NCBI GenBank assembly: GCA_017624495.1
Contig: JAGAMY010000020.1
Span: 26,699-90,698 of the forward strand
Source of the DNA: Lachnospiraceae bacterium
Lineage (GTDB): Bacteria > Bacillota > Clostridia > Lachnospirales > Lachnospiraceae
DNA: 64,000 nt
Reading direction: 5' to 3'
The position numbers and the translations under genes are program-made. Positions 56,873-64,000 of this stretch are shown piece by piece. The notes beneath the pieces were generated by a model. The model saw only the letters and a list, made by a program, of their open reading frames with translations, made no database searches and had not been told where the DNA came from. Each line of letters opens with the position of its first letter. Positions within the stretch are counted from its first letter, which is position 1.

Positions 56873-57118
56873 ATGAGTCAGGAAAAAGTAGAACGTTATA
56901 AAAAAGACAAAGCTAACCGTAAAGCAACCATGAAAAAAGAAAAAGCTAAATCCACCATTACACGCATTGCAGGTACAATCGTCTGTGTTGCATTGATTGG
57001 ATGGATTGGCTATTCAGGATACATGAAATGGGAATCTTCCCGTCCGGCAGTATCCACAGAAATCAATACAGATGCAATTACAAATTACATTAGTGATTTA
57101 TCTGCTGATGCAGAATAA
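56873..57118 (+). CDS. Small single-pass membrane protein of unknown function
   Basis: 81 residues with a strong ribosome site (GAAGGAGAACGC) and a near-consensus promoter. The first 27 residues are very rich in Lys and Arg. One membrane segment follows (ITRIAGTIVCVALIGWIGYSG), then a short acidic tail. The charge bias puts the basic end in the cytoplasm and the tail outside. I do not recognise the family. It is divergent from the GH59-like gene and convergent with the gene at 57149, sharing a terminator with it. Confidence 0.75.
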   Translation: MSQEKVERYKKDKANRKATMKKEKAKSTITRIAGTIVCVALIGWIGYSGYMKWESSRPAVSTEINTDAITNYISDLSADAE

Positions 57119-57126
57119 GCTATGAC

Positions 57127-57166
57127 GCAAAAACAGGGAACTAGACACTTAGTTCCCTGTTTTTGC
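57127..57166. terminator. Bidirectional terminator, 17-bp perfect stem
   Basis: GCAAAAACAGGGAACTA (57127-57143) and TAGTTCCCTGTTTTTGC (57150-57166) with a 6-nt loop. It ends both convergent genes and overlaps the stop codon of the one at 57149. Confidence 0.9.
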
Positions 57167-57583
57167 TTTTTCTAAAGCATCATTTACTGCATTTAAGACC
57201 ACCATAGACGTATACTGGTTTTCTTCGCTGTAGGAAATATTTTCCGTAGACTGTCTTTCCACCACCTGGTCAGCAATGTTTTCCACTGCTGGCTCCATCA
57301 GCGGATACATTGTGGCTACCGTATCACTCAAATTCACCAGTGACACAGAATTTATCCGGTTCTCATCCACAATCACCTGCACATCTATTGTATTGTCGTT
57401 AAATTGAATCGTTGAGGTATACACGCCTGCCACATAACCCATGGTTTCCACCGTTTTTTCGTCTTTTCCCGGCAGAAACATAAAGATTAATAACAGAATC
57501 AGCAAAATTCCCAGTCCGGCAAATATCAGCGTATAAATCATCTCTTTCATATGCAGTACTACAATTTTTGTCTTTGCACTCAC
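57149..57583 (-). CDS. Membrane-anchored protein, possibly FMN-binding-like
   Basis: 144 residues. The start is GTG at 57583 with GGAGGAATCAGG before it. One membrane segment (IYTLIFAGLGILLILLLIFMF) is followed by an extracytoplasmic domain. The pattern GVYTSTIQFNDNTIDVQVIVDENRINSVSLV resembles the core of FMN_bind domains (GxYxG...V.V.....I..V.V), but the flavin-attachment Thr motif is not obvious. It may be a related fold without flavin. Function unknown. Confidence 0.6.
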   Translation of the reverse strand: MSAKTKIVVLHMKEMIYTLIFAGLGILLILLLIFMFLPGKDEKTVETMGYVAGVYTSTIQFNDNTIDVQVIVDENRINSVSLVNLSDTVATMYPLMEPAVENIADQVVERQSTENISYSEENQYTSMVVLNAVNDALEKAKTGN

Positions 57584-57640
57584 CCTGATTCCTCCGATTC
57601 CACTATACTAATTAGTAGATTCTATGCAAAAACCAAAATT

Positions 57641-59191
57641 TTATACCTGATTATTCATTGCCTTACCATTGGCAAATCCTAAAAAGATAAACAGTAATGG
57701 CAAATGATAAACGGAATAACAATTTGCCAGCCCCTGCACAAGATATACCACCAGTGTAAGTGCCACAACCATCTGCATGCCGTTTATTTTCCACGTCTTT
57801 ATGGCTCTTGCCAAAGAACCAATAAGCAGACCATAATAGCTGATAATTCCCACTAAGCCCATATCCATAAAGGTCTGCAAAAACTCATTGTGCGGGTCAT
57901 TTAAAGTCGCACCAAAATATTCCCGACATTCCTCACCAAAACGTTCCTTTAACATTGCTCCATACTGATTCGCACCATTTCCAAACAACCACTGTATGGG
58001 CGACTCTTCTTTTATTAATATACAAGTCTTTTTCCAGATAAATCCTCTATGATTAAAAAGCGCATCTGTAATAAACAGCCGATTTAAAACCGAACCTTCA
58101 TCCGGTTTAATCCAACCCAAATTAACCGCAGCAATAAGCACCACCATACCTGCAAGTCCCAGCACAGACACAAAGAAAATGTACTTTCTTGCGCCTGCGA
58201 TTATGCGTAACAAACCATCACTCTTACGACTGCCCAAATATACCAGCAGCAAAATCACGATTTCAATAAGCACAATTTCCCATCGCAGCAAAACTGCGCC
58301 TAAGCCCTCAAAGGGATATATATGCTCTGCAAAGAAATGACGTATAACACCGATTGTTACCTTTGCGCCTAAATAAAGCGCTGCTATCTGTAAATATTTT
58401 TCAAACCATTCTGCCTTTTCCACTGCGAAAAATGCCAAAACCGCCAATCCGATGATAATTGCAATCATAGAACTTTCTGTTTTTATAAAATGCATAAATA
58501 AAAATCCCATATACACATTTGCCGCATATAATTTCTGAAAAAGTCTATCCTCACACAATACATACATGCCCAAAGAAAAAGCAAGCATCAGACAGACATA
58601 ACAGGCATTAAAGTTCGTATTCCCCAGTGGTGTCAGATTGATTGCCGGAGAAGATACGCCGTCTTGTATGTACAAAAAATTAATTTTACAGGCACATAAA
58701 ATACCAAACAGATAGATAATGGCACTTCCGGCTAACCATGCCGACTGTATAACCTTATCTGTCACCGCAAATCTTCGTACATACAGATACATCACGCCAC
58801 AAAGCAGAAAAACCATACCGCTTACGGTTCGGCTTGACATCTGCAGCATCACTTTTTCCATATCCTCTGCCAGACAGGCAGTCAGCAAAATTCCTGCTGC
58901 CAAAAGCATTATACAAACGGTATCCCATTTCAGGGAAAACTTTTTTTCCGCCACAAACTCTACAAATTCTCCCAAAAAAGCCGGCAGTAAAAGACAAAGA
59001 TAAGTTATTGTAAACAGATAAAAAAAGCCTTCTTTATCATCTGTTAAATGAAATAATTTATTGGTATAAAACGCAGGAAAGACGGCAAGCATAAAAAGCA
59101 GATAGATATGTGTCAGCCTGTCGCCAAACCATTCCCACTCACTTATTTTTTGCTGTTGTTTACCCTTTTGTTTCTTTTTTACTTTTTTCAT
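57641..59191 (-). CDS. O-antigen ligase/polymerase-like membrane protein (Wzy_C)
   Basis: 516 residues from the ATG at 59191 (GGAG 12 nt upstream). The frame extends to a GTG at 59320 but that has no ribosome site. About twelve membrane segments are visible. The Wzy_C/WaaL-type loop reads LNDPHNEFLQTFMDMGLVGIIS, preceded by a large extracytoplasmic loop. In Gram-positives such proteins polymerise or transfer surface polysaccharide or glycoconjugates. No other polysaccharide genes are beside it, so the substrate is open. Confidence 0.8.
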   Translation of the reverse strand: MKKVKKKQKGKQQQKISEWEWFGDRLTHIYLLFMLAVFPAFYTNKLFHLTDDKEGFFYLFTITYLCLLLPAFLGEFVEFVAEKKFSLKWDTVCIMLLAAGILLTACLAEDMEKVMLQMSSRTVSGMVFLLCGVMYLYVRRFAVTDKVIQSAWLAGSAIIYLFGILCACKINFLYIQDGVSSPAINLTPLGNTNFNACYVCLMLAFSLGMYVLCEDRLFQKLYAANVYMGFLFMHFIKTESSMIAIIIGLAVLAFFAVEKAEWFEKYLQIAALYLGAKVTIGVIRHFFAEHIYPFEGLGAVLLRWEIVLIEIVILLLVYLGSRKSDGLLRIIAGARKYIFFVSVLGLAGMVVLIAAVNLGWIKPDEGSVLNRLFITDALFNHRGFIWKKTCILIKEESPIQWLFGNGANQYGAMLKERFGEECREYFGATLNDPHNEFLQTFMDMGLVGIISYYGLLIGSLARAIKTWKINGMQMVVALTLVVYLVQGLANCYSVYHLPLLFIFLGFANGKAMNNQV

Positions 59192-59313
59192 ATAATTGTC
59201 ACTCCAAAATTTTACTAAAAACAATTTTAGCATTTTCCAAGGGTTTGTCAACAAATCCTGCCAGTTATTAGTTTTCTTTTCCTTATTTAGTAGTAAAAAT
59301 AATAATCGCAGAA

Positions 59314-59342
59314 TTGACACTTTTCATCTTTTTTGCTAGAAT
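59314..59342 (+). promoter_or_regulatory. guaB: guaB promoter
   Basis: -35 TTGACA (59314-59319), 17-bp spacer, -10 TAGAAT (59337-59342). The predicted transcript has a leader of about 50 nt. Confidence 0.8.
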
Positions 59343-59353
59343 CATGAAATTAA

Positions 59354-60859
<1,506 letters not shown>

Positions 60860-60880
60860 GATTATACACTTAAAAATAAT

Positions 60881-60926
60881 AAAAACCAGCAGCACAATCC
60901 TTTAAAAGATTATGTTGCTGGTTTTT
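60881..60926. terminator. Terminator between guaB and the PAP2 gene
   Basis: AAAAACCAGCAGCA (60881-60894) pairs with TGTTGCTGGTTTTT (60913-60926), with AATC/GATT extending the stem towards the loop. It acts after guaB and possibly after the convergent PAP2 gene. Confidence 0.85.
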
Positions 60927-60944
60927 ACTCTATATAATCGAATT

Positions 60945-61433
60945 TCAAAAATAACACATCCCACACAAAATCCCTATCACCGCTCCGGCAAACACATCCT
61001 TCGGGAAATGTACACCACCGACAACCCGCACATATCCCATCAAAATACCAACAATTCCTACCACCATCCCCCATGGTCTGTTGATATAGAAAAATGTCAT
61101 TCCAATTATAAACACCGAAAATACATGACGACTGGGAAAGGATTTGCCTACCGTATCCTTTTTTATTAAAGGTACTATATCCAACGCTTCGTATGGTCTT
61201 TTCGCTGAATATACTTTTCGAAATGCCGATACCAGTACAAAGGATATTGCCGGAATGGCTATACACTTTATCCCCCGGGCATACAATCCCTGTAACAGTA
61301 AATACACTATAAGTACAGGATATGCCGCAAATATCAGTACAGTTAATACTTTATCTGCACACCGGATAATCGTCATACCTTTTTTGCTTCTTCGAAAAGG
61401 TGCTGATATTTTTTCATATTGCTCTTTTGTCAT
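60945..61433 (-). CDS. PAP2-family membrane phosphatase
   Basis: 162 residues with about five membrane segments. The three acid-phosphatase motifs are SAKRPYE (KxxxxxxRP-like), SFPSRHVFS with the catalytic His, and RVVGGVHFPKDVFAG (second His and Asp). The second motif has PSRH in place of the usual PSGH, as in several bacterial members. Likely substrates are undecaprenyl pyrophosphate or phosphatidyl-glycerophosphate; the sequence does not decide. GGAGAATAGAAA precedes the start. Confidence 0.88.
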   Translation of the reverse strand: MTKEQYEKISAPFRRSKKGMTIIRCADKVLTVLIFAAYPVLIVYLLLQGLYARGIKCIAIPAISFVLVSAFRKVYSAKRPYEALDIVPLIKKDTVGKSFPSRHVFSVFIIGMTFFYINRPWGMVVGIVGILMGYVRVVGGVHFPKDVFAGAVIGILCGMCYF

Positions 61434-61536
61434 TTTCTATTCTCCATTTTCTAATCATTTCGTAACTATTCCGTACCAAACAGTTACAGAATATCTTATT
61501 GTTTCCAATTACGCAAGGGAAAACTGTGTTTTAAAT

Positions 61537-61565
61537 TTGCATATCTGTATGTAAAATGCTATAAT
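61537..61565 (+). promoter_or_regulatory. Promoter of the CPBP protease gene
   Basis: -35 TTGCAT (61537-61542), 17-bp spacer, -10 TATAAT (61560-61565), 33 nt before the start codon. Confidence 0.7.
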
Positions 61566-61598
61566 ACCCTTTATCACACAAATGGAGGCGTATATAAA

Positions 61599-62471
61599 AT
61601 GAAAAAAGTCGGATATTTTTTCTTATGTTTTGTGCCGATGATTTTTAGCATCAGCATACAGATTTTTCTTTCATTCCCTGCTACGGGTATTTGCATGATG
61701 GCAGAGTTTGCAAAGGCTCTTATTTCCGGAAATCGTATTTCTATCATGGAACTTTATAACAATCTTATGACCGCAATTACTACGAATACTTTTACTTCTT
61801 TAGTATCCATTGCCTTTTCACTATCTTGCATTTTTATTTTTGGTTTCTGGTATAAGCAACAGTTTTCCGGGAATATTAAGGAATTTCCAAAAAACTTAAA
61901 AAAACCTATGGTTTTTCTTAGTATTATTTTCATGGTTCCGGGACTTCAGATGTTAGCATCTATGGTCACTTCCATAACCTCTGCCCTCTTTCCGAAGTGG
62001 ATGGAGTTTTACGAAAAACTCATTGAAGCAGCAGGACTTTCTACTGATATCACTTTTTTAATGCTTATTTATGCTGTGCTCCTTGGACCAATCGGAGAAG
62101 AACTTATCTTCCGTGGTGTCACTCTTGCTTCTGCAAAACGTGCACTGCCTTTCTGGGCTGCTAACCTGTTTCAGGCGCTGCTCTTTGGTGTATTTCATAT
62201 GAATGTCATTCAGGGAATTTATGCATTTTTTGTTGGATTGTTTATGGGTTATGTCTGTGAAAGAGGTGGTTCTATTTATCATTCCATCCTTTTGCACATA
62301 TTGTTTAATGCATGGGGCACACTTTTGCCAACAAATATTATGAGCAATCCTGTTTCCGCAGGAATCCTTTTAATCGTGTCTATTTTTGTAGGCATCGCAG
62401 GCTTTTTTATGTTTCGCAAAAATACCACACTGCATGTGGTTAATATTTTACCAGATTCTTCCGATATGTAA
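61599..62471 (+). CDS. CPBP-family intramembrane metalloprotease
   Basis: 290 residues with about eight membrane segments. The three Rce1-like motifs are IGEELIFRG, FHMNVIQGIYAFFVG and HILFNAWG. Members include CAAX-processing relatives and bacteriocin-immunity proteins. No bacteriocin gene was seen nearby. AATGGAGGCGTATATAAA precedes the start. It is a single-gene unit between its promoter and a terminator. Confidence 0.9.
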   Translation: MKKVGYFFLCFVPMIFSISIQIFLSFPATGICMMAEFAKALISGNRISIMELYNNLMTAITTNTFTSLVSIAFSLSCIFIFGFWYKQQFSGNIKEFPKNLKKPMVFLSIIFMVPGLQMLASMVTSITSALFPKWMEFYEKLIEAAGLSTDITFLMLIYAVLLGPIGEELIFRGVTLASAKRALPFWAANLFQALLFGVFHMNVIQGIYAFFVGLFMGYVCERGGSIYHSILLHILFNAWGTLLPTNIMSNPVSAGILLIVSIFVGIAGFFMFRKNTTLHVVNILPDSSDM

Positions 62472-62506
62472 TTTGAATGCATTTAGATTACTTAATGGAA
62501 CCAGGG

Positions 62507-62550
62507 ACGGTAAATTTAAGGAAATGGATTTTCTTAAATTTGCCGTTTTT
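62507..62550 (+). terminator. Terminator after the CPBP protease gene
   Basis: ACGGTAAATTTAAG (62507-62520) pairs with CTTAAATTTGCCGT (62533-62546), one mismatch, followed by TTTTTT. Confidence 0.85.
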
Positions 62551-62614
62551 TATTTTGTTTTACAGGGAGGTAGGCAAAATATTGGTGATTTGCTTATATA
62601 AGGAGGAGTAAAAC

Positions 62615-63685
62615 GTGATTATAGAATCCGGCAATGTAGCCATGACATCACGCAGGAGTTATGACCGCACGGTTACAGCCACTTCGTCCCTCTCCCTTTG
62701 GGGCAGTGGTTTTAGTCAGGACAACGTTACGCAGGTGACAAGTCAGTATCATGAAGAATCCGGCACGGATAATGAAAGTTCATCCACCGAAACAAGTTCC
62801 TCAGAAGACATTTTTCAAGAATTTATGCAGGCACAGAGCATCAGTTCTCCGGTAACAATGAGTAAAACGGCTAGCGATTTAGATACCATACGCCAGCAGT
62901 CTATCACTTATCTGCTAAGACTGCTGTTTGGAAAAGAGACAGCTTCACCCTTAGACCGTCTGCGTGAACAGATAAATTCCCTGCGCAAAAGCAACCATAC
63001 TACCCCCATCGTTACCGGTGGCAATTATACAGAATCAACTTATTTTTCAGAAAAGGAAAGCACTTCTTTTTCTACTACAGGCACGGTAAAAACTGCTGAT
63101 GGCAGAGAATTTTCCTTTAACCTTTCGCTCACCATGAGCCGTTCTTTTACAGAAACCTATGCCAAAAGCATAAGCTTTGGCGAACAGCCGCAGGTCTGTG
63201 ACCCTTTAGTTATTAATGTAAGTGCAAATACTGCTTCTGTATCTGATCAAAAATTCTTCTTTGATTTGGATGCGGACGGTTCTGTGGATAAAATCTCTAA
63301 ACTTTCCGCAGGCAGTGGATTTCTAGCCTTAGATAAAAATAATGATGGCATGATTAATAACGGCACGGAGCTGTTTGGTACACAAAGTGGTGATGGTTTT
63401 GTAGAGCTTGCTGCTTATGATGAGGATAACAATGGCTGGATTGACGAGGCAGATGCGATTTTTGACAGGCTTCGTATCTGGACGAAAGATGCCAACGGAA
63501 ATGATGTGCTTTGCGCCCTTGGAAAAGCTGGCGTTGGTGCAATTTATTTAGGACATCAGGATACGGAATTTTCGTTAAATTCGGCAAAAGATAATTCTGC
63601 CAATGCGCTGATTCGTAAGACGGGTATTTTTCTTTACGAAAATGGTGGTTGCGGAACGATACAGCATCTGGATATGGTGGTGTAA
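62615..63685 (+). CDS. Protein with C-terminal EF-hand/hemolysin-type Asp repeats
   Basis: 356 residues, starting at GTG (62615) because AAGGAGGAGTAAAAC lies directly before it; no better ATG is nearby. The first 200 residues are Ser/Thr-rich with no recognised motif. The last 150 resemble the C-terminal block of RTX and large adhesin proteins: FDLDADGSVDKI, LDKNNDGMINNGTELFG, and YDEDNNGWIDEADAIFDRLRIW. These supply several Dx(D/N)x(D/N)G calcium-binding loops. No signal peptide is visible. The stop codon is followed within 5 nt by the second copy of the compound palindromic repeat. Confidence 0.75.
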   Translation: MIIESGNVAMTSRRSYDRTVTATSSLSLWGSGFSQDNVTQVTSQYHEESGTDNESSSTETSSSEDIFQEFMQAQSISSPVTMSKTASDLDTIRQQSITYLLRLLFGKETASPLDRLREQINSLRKSNHTTPIVTGGNYTESTYFSEKESTSFSTTGTVKTADGREFSFNLSLTMSRSFTETYAKSISFGEQPQVCDPLVINVSANTASVSDQKFFFDLDADGSVDKISKLSAGSGFLALDKNNDGMINNGTELFGTQSGDGFVELAAYDEDNNGWIDEADAIFDRLRIWTKDANGNDVLCALGKAGVGAIYLGHQDTEFSLNSAKDNSANALIRKTGIFLYENGGCGTIQHLDMVV

Positions 63686-63689
63686 ATTC

Positions 63690-64000
63690 CGGTTTGGCGA
63701 TGTCGTTTATCCCGGAATGCCGAGCGAAGCATCCGGCAGACGTACACTGTGTGGCTAAGTTTCCGTCCGGTATTCATAGTGTATGAAGTCAGTAAAACAG
63801 ACGCAGGGGGTAGTTTGGTGGAAGTCCGTGAAAAGAGGGTTTCTATACATTTTCAATTAGATAGCGGTAACGTCCGTTACCGAATCTGACACGGCGTCCA
63901 TGCCGTGGCAGATTCTTGCGCAAACGTCCATGTTTGCGCATAACTAGGTCACTTAGAAAATGTAAGAAACACTACTTTTTACTACCAATTCCACCAAACT
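63690..64000. repeat. Compound palindromic repeat, copy 2 (cut by window end)
   Basis: The sequence after the stop codon at 63685 matches the right half of the repeat at 25380-26095 in reverse complement. Shared landmarks are TTTATCCCGGAATG, GGCAGACGT, TGTGTGG, TTTCCGTCCGGTATTCATAG, AGTCAGTAAAACAG and the three core hairpins at 63866-63881, 63882-63915 and 63918-63939. It continues past the window. No gene is present in these 315 nt. Confidence 0.9.

Noticed and set aside
59192-59320. Longer N-terminus for the O-antigen ligase-like protein from a GTG at 59320
   Set aside because: No ribosome site precedes it, and the region overlaps the guaB promoter; the ATG at 59191 is better supported.

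Overview
The window looks like a chromosomal segment of a low-to-mid GC gut Firmicute, most likely family Lachnospiraceae. The basis is strong GGAGG-type ribosome binding sites, Clostridia-type housekeeping genes (dnaE next to pfkA, pyrC-F-K-D, pflB/pflA, guaB), very large secreted plant-glycan hydrolases built from LamG, Ig-like and Fn3 modules, and YesM/YesN-type two-component systems beside sugar ABC transporters. No rRNA, tRNA or CRISPR array was seen. Most genes lie on the minus strand.

Layout: (1) 1-2.5 kb: a partial SpoU-family RNA methyltransferase and an AAA-ATPase/PD-(D/E)XK protein. (2) 2.6-17.3 kb: an arabinose-polymer locus with a GH127/GH146-type beta-L-arabinofuranosidase (about 1870 aa), a double GH43 protein (about 1560 aa), and a response regulator, histidine kinase and solute-binding lipoprotein without permeases. 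(3) 17.4-25.3 kb: pfkA and dnaE. dnaE is interrupted in its conserved polymerase region by a 3339-nt group II intron, whose removal joins the exons in frame (1159 aa). The intron encodes an intact RT/maturase/HNH protein and, unusually, a second ORF for a small DUF3784-like membrane protein. (4) 25.4-26.1 kb: a compound palindromic repeat of about 715 bp; a second copy begins at 63.69 kb and runs off the window. (5) 26.1-32.7 kb: malic enzyme, glycogen phosphorylase, an AraC regulator, a cell-wall amidase and a diguanylate cyclase. (6) 32.9-43.0 kb: an alpha-galactoside locus with a GH36 enzyme, two permeases, a transport binding protein, and a separate kinase-regulator-binding protein operon ending at a strong terminator. 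(7) 43.2-51.8 kb: a PPi-type phosphofructokinase, the pyrimidine operon, and pyruvate formate-lyase with its activase. (8) 52.2-64 kb: a GH59-like multidomain glycosidase, small membrane proteins, an O-antigen ligase-like protein, guaB, a PAP2 phosphatase, a CPBP protease and an EF-hand-type protein.

Working together, the secreted glycosidases would release arabinose- and galactose-containing sugars, the binding proteins and two-component systems would sense them, and the GH36/ABC cluster would import and cleave alpha-galactosides. The ATPase of the ABC importer is not here and is presumably a shared MsmK-like subunit. Two phosphofructokinases, glycogen phosphorylase, malic enzyme and pyruvate formate-lyase would handle the carbon in fermentation.

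The most unusual items are the cargo-bearing group II intron inside dnaE, the compound palindromic repeat family with conserved hairpin loops and a compensatory base change, and the pairing of solute-binding proteins with both two-component systems. All family assignments are read from motifs in the sequence; no database search was run.
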